Positions 8,017-16,152 of a DNA stretch of 64,000 nt are shown here, one piece after another. The notes below the pieces were generated by a model. It saw only the letters and a list, made by a program, of their open reading frames with translations. It was not told the origin of the DNA and made no database searches. Position 1 is the first letter of the stretch. Each line of letters opens with the position of its first letter. The stretch covers positions 1 through 64,000 of the forward strand of contig JBNKVX010000009.1 of NCBI GenBank assembly GCA_050299435.1, given 5' to 3'. This stretch comes from 1162T-S-0a-05 sp050299435 (GTDB lineage Bacteria > Pseudomonadota > Gammaproteobacteria > Pseudomonadales > Cellvibrionaceae). Position numbers and translations under genes: made by a program.

Positions 8017-8778
8017 CTATAATAATATATTGATATTTACAGTCCGTTTTTGAATGCCTTCAATTTTTCCACCCTCTCCATAATTAGGATCCAGATACCC
8101 GTTGTTCACGCGGCGAAATACAATTTGCACGTCGCATAGAGATTGTGCGGGCGATTCGTCAGAAGCCAAACCCAATGCATCTTGTGCTGATATTGTAAAA
8201 CTACCATCGTCAACAGTTGTGAAGCTGGAACCAGAATAAGATGTACCGCCGGTGATAGGACAAGCACTGTTTGTTTCCACTTGAAATTCGTCGGAGGTGA
8301 AAGAGGCTTCCCAAGTCAAGTTTATATTGTCGCCAAGGTCAAAAACTTGATTTTCCTCTGGCAAACTCACGTTGAGATAATCGGGCAGTTCAACCCAGGA
8401 ATTGGGTGCACTGGTATCACCTGAGCGTTCGAAGGACACGGTGAATAAAGTACCGCTGGCATCGTTGTCGAAACTATTTTCGTAAGTTATTTCACCCAAA
8501 AAATCTGTTTCCCGCAACAATGGTTTGGTAATTGAATCACTCGTTGCTGTGAGAGAGTCGCCGCCGCTTAAGTTAAGATCAGTAGCGCCAAGACCGCCGC
8601 TACTGCCAACTTCAAGATCAGCACTGACATTGGATCTACCATTGCCATTGGCGGTAATTTTTATTTCGGCACGTATACCCGGTGTACGAATGTCTTCTGA
8701 GTCTGCAGAACCGCCACAGGCGGAAATCAATAAACCAATTGCACTCAATAAAAAGATGTTTCTTGAGAAACAATTCAT
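8017..8778 (-). CDS. Lipoprotein of unknown function
   Basis: This is a 253-residue lipoprotein with lipobox ISAC (cysteine at residue 21) and a mature part made of predicted beta strands, rich in Ser, Asp and Gly. A segment near residues 140-190 (LGDNINLTWEASFTSDEFQVET) resembles an Ig-like or PKD-like sandwich. Two cysteines in the second half (CPITGG and LCDVQIVF) could form a disulfide. No family is recognised. It follows an outer-membrane barrel gene by 19 bases and is probably in the same transcript. Confidence 0.7.
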   Translation of the reverse strand: MNCFSRNIFLLSAIGLLISACGGSADSEDIRTPGIRAEIKITANGNGRSNVSADLEVGSSGGLGATDLNLSGGDSLTATSDSITKPLLRETDFLGEITYENSFDNDASGTLFTVSFERSGDTSAPNSWVELPDYLNVSLPEENQVFDLGDNINLTWEASFTSDEFQVETNSACPITGGTSYSGSSFTTVDDGSFTISAQDALGLASDESPAQSLCDVQIVFRRVNNGYLDPNYGEGGKIEGIQKRTVNINILL

Positions 8779-8797
8779 ATCTCTAGTCCTCGATATT

Positions 8798-9409
8798 TTA
8801 GAAGTTTATGCCGATTGAAATTGAAGTGTTACTGAAGTCATCTGAATCGAGGTCAAATTGACCGTATTTAATGCTTGTAAAAAGAGAATCCGTAAATTGG
8901 TATGCTAAACCAGCCTGATAAAAAAACTCTTCACCGTCCTGAGAGCTTTTTTCAACAATCATGGAATCAAATACGCCGTTTTCAAAGCTGGGAAATTGGT
9001 TTTGAGCGTCAGCACTATAACTGTGCATTCCCAGTTCGGCAAAGACGGAGAGCTTTTCCGAGATCGGGTATTGCGGAACCACAGCGACGGAATAAGCTCG
9101 GATTTCATAACTGAGTGTTGCATCTGGTCCTTGATCAAAAGGAGGTTGATCAAGTCGAAATGTCGAGGAGTATTCACCGAAATCGTAGTAGCCCGCCTGT
9201 ACTGCGATATAGTTATTAAATTTATAGCCAAATGTGAGTGTTAATGAAGAATCACTGTCGTCTACTGAAGAAATAATACCTTGCGCGGTTCCTGTGCCGG
9301 GAAATTTTGTTTGCCCAATGGAAAAGTCCATATAAGCATCATTCGCCATGGCGATAGCAGGTGAAATAGCAAAAAATAGTGATAGTAAAGAAAAACAAAA
9401 ATGCTTCAT
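8798..9409 (-). CDS. Small outer-membrane beta-barrel protein (OmpW/OmpA-barrel-like)
   Basis: This predicted eight-stranded outer-membrane barrel of 203 residues has a signal peptide ending at IAMA/ND and strands of alternating residues such as LTLTFGYKFNNYIAVQAGYYDFGEY (in pieces) and LAYQFTDSLFTSIKYGQFDLD. It ends in the classical terminal phenylalanine (SISIGINF), as required for barrel insertion. The ATG at 9409 has a GGAG site about 6 bases upstream; the in-frame extension to 9493 lacks signal-peptide character. The small downstream lipoprotein gene probably shares its transcript. Confidence 0.75.
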   Translation of the reverse strand: MKHFCFSLLSLFFAISPAIAMANDAYMDFSIGQTKFPGTGTAQGIISSVDDSDSSLTLTFGYKFNNYIAVQAGYYDFGEYSSTFRLDQPPFDQGPDATLSYEIRAYSVAVVPQYPISEKLSVFAELGMHSYSADAQNQFPSFENGVFDSMIVEKSSQDGEEFFYQAGLAYQFTDSLFTSIKYGQFDLDSDDFSNTSISIGINF

Positions 9410-9526
9410 TGAATAGCTCCAGACAAAGTGCGTCGTTGAAATAGAGGATCTTGACGACGTATTAGTTGATGGCAGCAAGAATATTAAAAACAAACACGAA
9501 AAACATGACCCATTTGGGCTATAAAA

Positions 9527-11281
9527 CTAAATTACTTTTAATTTTTCACCTGTGATAAATGGATTGTGTAGTGGCTTGCTATCTGCAATCAGCGATTCGA
9601 GAATGATCTCAGCGAAATCAACAATTAACAGGTGTCCACTATTCGTCTGGAGGTTGTAGGTGTGATTGGGGATGTTTAATAGTTTGTCTGCCAGTTTTTT
9701 AGCGATGGCGTTATCATTTTCACCACGCCAAATGTCTGTCGGTATTTGAATATCTTCAGGCTGAAATCCCCAGTCGCGTACCGCAAAAATACATTCGTAG
9801 ACGATTCCGGGACTTTTGCTCTTAATTGCATCCTGAAAACTGCGGTTAATGCTGTCGAGGAACGCTCTGTTATCAGTAAAGATTTGATCTGCTTTTGACC
9901 AGTTAGAAATATAGTTACGCAAATAATCTGATGAGTTTCTGCCAATTGTGCGCAAGAGGGAATTAAAAAATTTGCGATATAACCTTGGCGCAACGCGAGC
10001 GAAGCCCAAAAGTAAGCGTGACATGGCGGGTTTGCTGCCTTCCAGTTCGCCCATGTTTTCAATCGGTGCCATACTGCTGACTAATGAAAGTTTGTTACAA
10101 CGTTCGCTCAGGTAATAAGCACTGGCTGCAGCGAACATCGCTCCAGAAGAAAATCCTAGTGCGTAAAATTCATCGATGTCGAGATAATTCAACAACTCTT
10201 CCATATCCTCTGCCCACATTTTCATATTTGTTTTTTCATGCAGGTCAGTGCCGTAGTATCCCGGCCGAAAGGGGTGAATAAATCGTATTCCTTTGTTAAC
10301 AAAAAGCGCAGAAGGATCAACCAGGCTCCACCAATCCCAGGCTACTACGTCGTGGTGATAAACCACAGGAATACCTTCGGGGTCTCCATAGAGTTTGTAA
10401 TTGAGGTGGCGGCCGTCGCGTAACACTATTGCTTTCATCAGCGGCGTTTTCTTTGCCTGAATAATGATGTCACTGTTGCCGTTCCCAGCGGTGGGTTGCT
10501 TCGCAGTAAATCCAGTTGGCGTCGACATAATCAACGCAACCAGCTCTGCTTGCCTGCTTGTTTCTGTTTTTGCAAACACGGATTTAAGTTGATTGCGGAC
10601 GGTATTTTGGCTCAGATTTAAAGTCGTGGATATCTCTGTCAGGGATTGTCCTGACGCGAGCATTAACGCCAGGCGCGCTTCGGCTGCAGTTAAATTGTAG
10701 TACTCCTGCAACGCGCCCGCAGAAACGTGCTGCGACCAGGCATTACTGGCGAAAAATAAGGTGCAAAATGTATTTTGGGATTCGTTTGTTTCACTGGAGC
10801 TCAGGGCAAATATCGACATCGCGCCCTGCGGGTTATCGATTTTGAGGCTACAACCTTGGCTGTTCTCTTTTACTGCGTTTTTTACAATTTTCTTTAATTT
10901 CTGCGAGACTGTTAAGTCTGATGTGTGCAAACGTTCATTAACAATATTAAATATTTGTGATGATGCCAGTAAATTTTCAGCCAGGCGGTTTTTTGTGAGA
11001 ACTTTTAAGTCTTGCGTTATCGTTATTACTGCCATTGGTAGGTAATTTAATAATTTTTGCGCGGAATCCATGTCGTGGCTGATTTGTTCCATACGATGAT
11101 TCATACGCAGGGCACGCTGCAAATGACTCAACAGTTTCTCATCGTCGCCGATTTCTGTGTGTCCACTATCCAGTAACTCCTGTTTGCATGCAGATAGCAA
11201 CTTCGGCCACAGTTCCACATCTTCTGCGGCTTCGTATATAAGAGGAATAAGATTTTCCTTTTCCACATGACTTTCGTTCAT
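9527..11281 (-). CDS. LuxR-type HTH regulator fused to an alpha/beta hydrolase
   Basis: This is a 584-residue fusion. The N-terminal 180 residues resemble a PAS-like sensor region (LPMAVITITQDLKVLTKNRLAE in pieces), followed by a LuxR-type helix-turn-helix at about residues 192-252 (LTAAEARLALMLASGQSLTEIS, then LNLSQNTVRNQLKSVFAKT). An alpha/beta-hydrolase domain covers about 285-570, with the nucleophile elbow GFSSG (serine 378), an aspartate in RGENDNA and a histidine in NSGHLL. The hydrolase may sense or cleave a small ester or lactone to control DNA binding; this is inference. The ATG at 11281 is preferred to a TTG at 11290. It lies upstream of the barrel and lipoprotein genes in the same orientation. 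Confidence 0.8.
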   Translation of the reverse strand: MNESHVEKENLIPLIYEAAEDVELWPKLLSACKQELLDSGHTEIGDDEKLLSHLQRALRMNHRMEQISHDMDSAQKLLNYLPMAVITITQDLKVLTKNRLAENLLASSQIFNIVNERLHTSDLTVSQKLKKIVKNAVKENSQGCSLKIDNPQGAMSIFALSSSETNESQNTFCTLFFASNAWSQHVSAGALQEYYNLTAAEARLALMLASGQSLTEISTTLNLSQNTVRNQLKSVFAKTETSRQAELVALIMSTPTGFTAKQPTAGNGNSDIIIQAKKTPLMKAIVLRDGRHLNYKLYGDPEGIPVVYHHDVVAWDWWSLVDPSALFVNKGIRFIHPFRPGYYGTDLHEKTNMKMWAEDMEELLNYLDIDEFYALGFSSGAMFAAASAYYLSERCNKLSLVSSMAPIENMGELEGSKPAMSRLLLGFARVAPRLYRKFFNSLLRTIGRNSSDYLRNYISNWSKADQIFTDNRAFLDSINRSFQDAIKSKSPGIVYECIFAVRDWGFQPEDIQIPTDIWRGENDNAIAKKLADKLLNIPNHTYNLQTNSGHLLIVDFAEIILESLIADSKPLHNPFITGEKLKVI

Positions 11282-11570
11282 GAGTTTCAATGCCCTTTTA
11301 GTAGCAAATTCGCTTGCTGGTTATCTATCGTATGGAGGGTGAAGGGAGCATAAACGCCCTACTTTCTCTGGTGAACCCCTCGTCGACAAGCCTATCTCAA
11401 TTCTCTCGCCCATCAATAATGCCGCAAATGTAATCCTCACGCTGGCAATTTGTAAAATCAACATCAAATGATTGTTGCCGTTACTCGAATTCCCAGAAAT
11501 CCAATCTTCAATTTTCACGAATAATAATTCGAATTGTATTCAATGCCTGTCGCGCTTGATGGATAGCAAC

Positions 11571-12011
11571 TCACTGGATATAGGTTTTCTCCCAGTGCTC
11601 CAGTTCCTGCAAGGTCAGCCGGATGAATTTAGCGGGATCCTTTTCAATCAACGCCTTCCTCTCCGGTGGAATCCTGACGCTCTCCCGCAGATGTCGGTTC
11701 GCCCACACCACCAGCTCGGTCATCATATGAATCAAGTCCTTGCCCACGGGGGTCAGGTAGTACAACTTGCGGCGCCCGCTATCGGGGTGGGGCAAAGATG
11801 CTACCAGTCCCGCTCTTTCAAGCTTGTTCAACCGGTCGGTGAGAATACTGCTGGAGATCTGTTCTTCGGCATGCAGCATGTCCTTGTATTCGTGAAGCCC
11901 CAGGAACATCAGGTTACGAATAACCAACAAGGTCCAATGGTCACCAATAATATCCAGGCTACAGGCGATTGGGCAGCCGGTGCGGTGTTTATGCTCAACT
12001 TTGGCGATCAT
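11571..12011 (-). CDS. HxlR-family winged-helix transcriptional regulator
   Basis: This 146-residue regulator has the HxlR signature: an N-terminal cysteine (GCPIACSLDIIG), then GDHWTLLVIRNLMFLG and the recognition region ISSSILTDRLNKLERAGLV, with the wing PHPDSGRRKLYYLTPVGKDL. HxlR proteins often respond to electrophiles or quinones through the N-terminal cysteine; two cysteines (residues 13 and 17) are present here. Two near-identical palindromes lie just upstream of its start and would serve as its operators. The divergent TfoX-domain gene is its likely target. Confidence 0.9.
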   Translation of the reverse strand: MIAKVEHKHRTGCPIACSLDIIGDHWTLLVIRNLMFLGLHEYKDMLHAEEQISSSILTDRLNKLERAGLVASLPHPDSGRRKLYYLTPVGKDLIHMMTELVVWANRHLRESVRIPPERKALIEKDPAKFIRLTLQELEHWEKTYIQ

Positions 12012-12019
12012 AAATAAAT

Positions 12020-12067
12020 ACTTGCATAATAGAAGTGGTTAGCGATAATACTTCTATTATAGAAGTA
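12020..12067. promoter_or_regulatory. Pair of palindromic operators between HxlR and TfoX-domain genes
   Basis: A near-perfect palindrome, TACTTCTATTATAGAAGTA (12049-12067, 8-base arms), is repeated as a degenerate copy, TACTTGCATAATAGAAGTG (12020-12038), exactly 29 bases to the left. Both lie in the divergent intergenic region directly upstream of the HxlR start codon, which fits autorepression and control of the neighbouring cassette. Confidence 0.75.
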
Positions 12068-12158
12068 TCGAGATAACAAGCAATGAGAGGATTACCGATA
12101 ACCCGTCTTTTTGCCACACTATTCGGACCTATGCTGAAAGCGCTTTCGGAGAAAAATC

Positions 12159-12497
12159 ATGGCCTATGACGAACATCTGGCACAAGGTATTCGCGATCTG
12201 GCAAAGGACAGGCCAGAGATTACCGAAAAGAAAATGTTCGGTGGTGTCTGCTTCTTCCTCAACGGCAATATGCTGTGCGGGGTGGAAGTGGGCCGCTATA
12301 TGTTTCGCGTCGGTAAAGAGCAGGAAGGCGAAGCGCTTAAAGAACCTGGCACATCTAAAATGGACCTGACCGGTAGGCCGATGGGTGGCTTGGTGCACGT
12401 CACCGAAGAAGCCTGTCACGGCACTAAGCTGGTGGAATGGCTGGCGACGGCCGAGAGGTTTGTCGCTACATTGCCAGCAAAAAAGAAGAGGAGGTGA
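12159..12497 (+). CDS. TfoX N-terminal domain protein
   Basis: This 112-residue protein consists of a single TfoX_N domain (ITEKKMFGGVCFFLNGNMLCGV, then RPMGGLVHV and a basic tail KKKRR). In TfoX/Sxy this domain precedes a C-terminal domain and activates competence genes; stand-alone versions are common and mostly uncharacterised, so a competence role is not claimed. A GGAG site precedes the ATG. It lies divergent to the HxlR regulator and its stop codon is inside the ribosome site of the next small ORF. Confidence 0.85.
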   Translation: MAYDEHLAQGIRDLAKDRPEITEKKMFGGVCFFLNGNMLCGVEVGRYMFRVGKEQEGEALKEPGTSKMDLTGRPMGGLVHVTEEACHGTKLVEWLATAERFVATLPAKKKRR

Positions 12498-12502
12498 GGA
12501 TT

Positions 12503-12562
12503 ATGGATGCGAAACCTTTAGTCTCAAATACTGATAACGAGGAAAATAAAGATGAATGTTAA
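12503..12562 (+). CDS. Small 19-codon ORF with consensus ribosome site
   Basis: An ATG at 12503 is preceded at 5 bases by AGGAGGTGA (12489-12497), a full match to the anti-Shine-Dalgarno consensus. It opens a 19-residue frame (MDAKPLVSNTDNEENKDEC) whose TAA overlaps the start of the next membrane-protein gene by 11 bases. It could be a translated leader that couples translation to the next gene, or a degraded gene start. The peptide itself matches nothing recognised. Confidence 0.45.
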   Translation: MDAKPLVSNTDNEENKDEC

Positions 12563-12965
12563 AAAGCTCGGCTTATTTGTTGTCGCCTATTTTGTGATTA
12601 CTATGGCTTGGGCCTATTCCTGGCACCTCATCTGGTTTCACGATTTGTATGCAGCCTGGGGCGCTATTCAGCGCGCTGAACCGATCATACCGCTCGGTAT
12701 CCTTGCCATCCTTGTCCAGGGACTTACGATTGGCTACCTTTATCCGTTTTACAATAAGGGTGAGGGTAATCCCATTCTACACGGCATTAAATTCAACCTG
12801 GTTATCGGCCTGATGACCTATACCGCCATGGGCTTTGCCACGGCCGCCAAATTCAGTATCGAACCGATTGCACCGTTTCTGATCTATCACACCGTGTTTC
12901 AAGCTATCCAGTTCATCCTGACCGGCGCGGCACTAGGGTTCATTTACCGACAATCCATCGATTGA
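12552..12965 (+). CDS. Four-span inner-membrane protein of unknown function
   Basis: This 137-residue hydrophobic protein has four predicted transmembrane helices at about residues 6-28, 45-67, 78-100 and 105-132. Charged loops are short, with a Tyr/Phe-rich YPFYNKGEG loop after helix 2. No family is recognised with confidence. Its start lies inside the preceding small ORF, so translation is probably coupled, and with the TfoX-domain gene it forms a small cassette apparently under HxlR control. Confidence 0.7.
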   Translation: MNVKKLGLFVVAYFVITMAWAYSWHLIWFHDLYAAWGAIQRAEPIIPLGILAILVQGLTIGYLYPFYNKGEGNPILHGIKFNLVIGLMTYTAMGFATAAKFSIEPIAPFLIYHTVFQAIQFILTGAALGFIYRQSID

Positions 12966-13012
12966 AATAGCACTACTGCTAAAACTCATCCATCTAAGTC
13001 ACTAAACCAGAG

Positions 13013-14227
13013 TCAGCAAGATCTGATGGACAGGTAAATGTTTCGACAAGCCGCTATGCACAACATCAATAGTAGTATTAGTGTTGAACTGCCACTACCA
13101 CCAGAATCTCCATTGTCTGCTTGCACCGGAGGTGAAGATTGTTGAGCTGGCGGCTCGGTGATTGCAATCTGCACTTCGTTGTTAGCGGAAAACTGTGGAG
13201 TACCACTATCGAAGACTTCGACTCGTATAGTGTAATTTCCCGCTGCCACCATTTCAGGGTCAAATGAAAATGTGTCTTCGATTAAATCAACATCGCTGAT
13301 TGCTCCATCTGTTTGGCTCCAATCAAGCGTGTGTGTATCACCGGAGTCCGGGTCATTGATTACAGCTTGCACAATAACCAGTCCACCGTCGATACTAATT
13401 TGTGTGGTCAAATCAGTTCCTTGCAGGACGTTTAAGCCCACCGTGGGTTGCGAATTCCCAACATCAGTTGTAAGCACATTAAGTTCGCTGCCATCAGCAT
13501 AATTCAAGCTGAAATCGTAGCTGTGTACTTTGAAGGTATAACTGGTATTGCGCGTCAGATTTGATATTGATGCCATTTCACCAGCACCCTTGTACACCAC
13601 CTCGGCGTTGCCAATCTGATCACCCAACTCATAGGCTGTACCGCTTGAAGGTAAAGTATCGGGTGACATTTCAGACATTAAAACCAATACGCCACTGAAA
13701 TCGCTCGCGGGATTGCTCCAACCAAGTACCACCTGAGTGTCTGCGGTGCTAATTTCGCTAAAATTCGAAACGTCGGCAGGCGCTTGTGTGTCCATTGGAT
13801 CTGACGGCGGCATACCATTTTCCGTCAACTGGACGTCGGCGCAGGATTCGTAGCCGCTACCGTATATACGCAACCAGCACTCATCGCATTCAATGTCCGG
13901 CAGGGTAATCGCCATAGAACTGAATCCCGGTGATTCCGGGATATTGTCTTGAACCAGCGTAGAGCTATCACCACCGTCATAGATTAGGTCGATACGCATA
14001 GCTTGACCGTGGGTTATGGCGACTTCCCAGGAAACTGTAATCGCCGTACCCGAAGTGAGAAAAGTGGGGTCGCCGGGAGCGACATTACAAGACGCAAACC
14101 CTTGATCGCGCGGTGGAATAGCTCCGTTGGGATCCCAACGTACATGGGCACTGGCACTAGCGCTCATTAGAAATAAAAAGCAGAACCATAAAGCTACGAC
14201 AATTCGCTGGAATACATTTCGTTTCAT
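13013..14227 (-). CDS. Secreted protein with fibronectin/PKD-like domains and GlyGly-CTERM-like tail
   Basis: This 404-residue exported protein has a signal peptide ending at SASA/HV, an N-terminal domain beginning HVRWDPNGAIPPRDQG, a fibronectin type III-like domain at about residues 155-255 and a cadherin/PKD-like domain at about 265-360. The C-terminus has a glycine/serine stretch (GDSGGSGSS), one hydrophobic helix and an arginine-containing tail, which is the layout of GlyGly-CTERM sorting signals cleaved by rhombosortase after type II secretion. A GAGGTG ribosome site precedes the ATG. The function is probably adhesion or surface binding. Confidence 0.75.
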   Translation of the reverse strand: MKRNVFQRIVVALWFCFLFLMSASASAHVRWDPNGAIPPRDQGFASCNVAPGDPTFLTSGTAITVSWEVAITHGQAMRIDLIYDGGDSSTLVQDNIPESPGFSSMAITLPDIECDECWLRIYGSGYESCADVQLTENGMPPSDPMDTQAPADVSNFSEISTADTQVVLGWSNPASDFSGVLVLMSEMSPDTLPSSGTAYELGDQIGNAEVVYKGAGEMASISNLTRNTSYTFKVHSYDFSLNYADGSELNVLTTDVGNSQPTVGLNVLQGTDLTTQISIDGGLVIVQAVINDPDSGDTHTLDWSQTDGAISDVDLIEDTFSFDPEMVAAGNYTIRVEVFDSGTPQFSANNEVQIAITEPPAQQSSPPVQADNGDSGGSGSSTLILLLMLCIAACRNIYLSIRSC

Positions 14228-14525
14228 AAGAGCACCTCAATATTTACCCGATAGTGATCTTCTGATACTAAAACAGCAAGGCAGTCGCTTAAACAGGCAA
14301 CTAGTAAATGTTATTAAATTGTTATATCTCTTTTGTCTGCACGAAGAAGTTGGTAATCCCACATTATTTGTTTATATAAAATTGAAAAAGGATGAACAAT
14401 ATGCAAGGACGCATCATTTTTGATAGGTATCTTTGCAGAATAGACTGAGGAAAAAAGATTAGAGCTTTAATTGAAAAAGCAGGACTAAAGCCTTTTTCTT
14501 TCGCGTTTTTTGCGCATAGCCGTCT
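14228..14525. other. Intergenic region, no gene seen
   Basis: This divergent, AT-rich spacer lies upstream of both the GlyGly-CTERM-like gene (minus) and the spondin operon (plus). An 18-codon frame starts near 14394 after an AAAAGG-like site but has no recognisable content. The regulatory repeats described separately lie at its right end. Confidence 0.4.
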
Positions 14526-14580
14526 CGTGATAAAAACGTGACAATTTCGTGAATATCTCTCAACAAACTCTCTTTAGACT
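14526..14580 (+). promoter_or_regulatory. Three phased CGTGA direct repeats and -10-like element upstream of the spondin operon
   Basis: CGTGA occurs at 14526, 14537 and 14548, exactly 11 bases apart, that is, on one face of the helix. A TAGACT -10-like hexamer follows at 14575-14580, and no good -35 is present. Direct repeats with 11-base spacing in place of a -35 are the usual binding mode of OmpR/PhoB-family activators. The operon encodes such a regulator (16153-16956), so this may be its own activation site. Confidence 0.5.
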
Positions 14581-14591
14581 GATTTTATTCG

Positions 14592-14617
14592 AAGCCTGTA
14601 TCTCAACAGGTTTTTTA
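14592..14617 (+). terminator. Terminator-like hairpin in the spondin operon leader
   Basis: AAGCCTGT (14592-14599) pairs with ACAGGTTT (14606-14613, one G-U pair) around a 6-base loop and runs into TTTTTT. It lies between the proposed promoter and the ATG at 14643, so it could attenuate or stabilise the transcript; it could also end an unseen upstream transcript. Confidence 0.35.
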
Positions 14618-14642
14618 TATTAATCAACCGGAGACGTTTCTT

Positions 14643-15350
14643 ATGAATATAAAGCAAGTTCTCGCTGCAGCCTCTATGGCTGTGAGCGCCGCAGCCAGTG
14701 CAGATGTTACCGTGGCTATTACCAACCTTACTCAGGGTATAACTTTTACGCCGTTTATTGTGACTGCGCATGATGCCGATTTTCATTTTTTTCAGGTCGG
14801 TGATGCTGCTTCTGCCGAGCTGCAAGCAATGGCTGAAGGTGGCGATGTGTCCGGACTATTAACTCAAGCCGATGCTGTTGGTGCGGTTAGCATTACCAAC
14901 CCTAACGCAGCTAATGGCAACTTGTTACCTCCGGGAATGAGTGTGACAACAACTACCATTGCTAATGGAGATCTTGGCTATTTATCACTGGCCTCTATGT
15001 TGCTGCCAACCAACGATGGTTTTGCAGCGATCGATGCTTGGCCAATCCCGATGGAAGCGGGTGAATATACCGTTTATGTGAACGCCTATGATGCGGGCAC
15101 AGAGGCCAATGACGAAATGGTTGTTGGTGCTAGCGGTGGCGCACCCGGTATGCCAGGTATTCCGGCCAACCCAAGTGGTAACGGTGGTGTCAATGCTACG
15201 GGTGTGACAAGCACAGAAGTAAATGGCACCGTGCATATTCACCCTGGCAACGTTGGTGACGTAGACGCGGATGGTGGCATCAGTGATGTGGATAGTCGCA
15301 TTCATCGGTGGTTGAACCCTGTGTTGAAAGTCGTCGTCACAGTGCAATAG
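14643..15350 (+). CDS. Secreted spondin-domain protein
   Basis: This 235-residue exported protein has a signal peptide ending at ASA/DV and then a Spondin_N-type domain: VTVAITNLTQGITFTPF at the start, YDAGTEANDE in the middle and HRWLNPVLKVVVTV at the end, matching the conserved final strand of that fold. The domain is known from F-spondin and occurs in many bacteria, where its role is unsettled. A GGAGA ribosome site precedes the ATG. It is followed at 13 bases by a paralogous lipoprotein and then by a two-component system, all on one strand. Confidence 0.8.
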   Translation: MNIKQVLAAASMAVSAAASADVTVAITNLTQGITFTPFIVTAHDADFHFFQVGDAASAELQAMAEGGDVSGLLTQADAVGAVSITNPNAANGNLLPPGMSVTTTTIANGDLGYLSLASMLLPTNDGFAAIDAWPIPMEAGEYTVYVNAYDAGTEANDEMVVGASGGAPGMPGIPANPSGNGGVNATGVTSTEVNGTVHIHPGNVGDVDADGGISDVDSRIHRWLNPVLKVVVTVQ

Positions 15351-15363
15351 GTGGAGGTGAAAT

Positions 15364-16113
15364 ATGCAACATTTATTCAACACAGTAACAAAAATAATCA
15401 CGGTGTCGGGTGGCTTGGTCGGCTTGGCTTTGCTGTCTGCCTGCGGTGGAGCCAATCATCGCGCTGGCGAAAATAATCCACCTTCACCACCTACGCCAGC
15501 TCCAGCTGTGATGCAGACTTATTCGGTCACCTTAAAAAATATCACTCACAGTCAGCCGCTTGCGCCCGCTGCGGTTATTTTCCATGACGCAGACTATAGT
15601 GCCTGGACAATTGGATCTGAGGCATCAGCTGAATTGGAAATGCTCGCTGAATCTGGCAGCCCGGCTATGTTGTTGGATGCGGCTAGCGCCTATGCGGCCA
15701 TGCCTGCGAGTGATATGCCTGTGGCACCGGGCGATAGCACGTCTGTGGAGCTAAGCTTTACCATGCAAGACACTGTTATGTTGACAGTAGCGAGTATGCC
15801 TGTTAACACTAACGATGCTTTTACCGGTGTGTCGCAATGGGACTTGTCTAGCTTGGAGGTAGGTGACACCATGACCCTCGCTACACCGCTGTACGATGCC
15901 GGTACAGAATATAACAGCGAAACTGCTGAGACTGTGCCCGGCCCAGCTGCAGGTGGTGAAGGTTTTAATGCGGAGCGTGACGATGTCGTGAATTTTGTAA
16001 GTCGGCATCCCGGTGTGGTCACTCAGGCAAACGGTTATATGGCGTCTGCATTGGATGACTCACAACGGATGGATAACCCCATTATGCTTGTTCAAGTTAC
16101 ACGCGACGAGTAA
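15364..16113 (+). CDS. Spondin-domain lipoprotein
   Basis: This 249-residue paralog of the preceding protein is made as a lipoprotein (lipobox LSAC, then a Pro-rich linker). The spondin-type domain runs from YSVTLKNITHSQPLAPA through PLYDAGTEYNSE to IMLVQVTRD, sharing the strand order and the YDAGTE motif with its neighbour. One member is soluble and one lipid-anchored, so they may form a pair at the outer membrane or bind a shared ligand. A strong AGGTGGAGGTG site precedes the ATG. Confidence 0.8.
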   Translation: MQHLFNTVTKIITVSGGLVGLALLSACGGANHRAGENNPPSPPTPAPAVMQTYSVTLKNITHSQPLAPAAVIFHDADYSAWTIGSEASAELEMLAESGSPAMLLDAASAYAAMPASDMPVAPGDSTSVELSFTMQDTVMLTVASMPVNTNDAFTGVSQWDLSSLEVGDTMTLATPLYDAGTEYNSETAETVPGPAAGGEGFNAERDDVVNFVSRHPGVVTQANGYMASALDDSQRMDNPIMLVQVTRDE

Positions 16114-16152
16114 GTCTGACCCTAATTCAGGCTTTAATTAGAGGAGAGTGTT

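Noticed and set aside
11472..12017. 181-codon plus-strand frame opposite the HxlR gene
   Set aside because: The HxlR protein is a strong family match on the minus strand and the plus-strand product resembles no family.
14985..15455. 156-codon minus-strand frame over the two spondin genes
   Set aside because: It is antisense to a well supported spondin gene and its stretch of cysteine/histidine reflects the opposite strand's codon usage.
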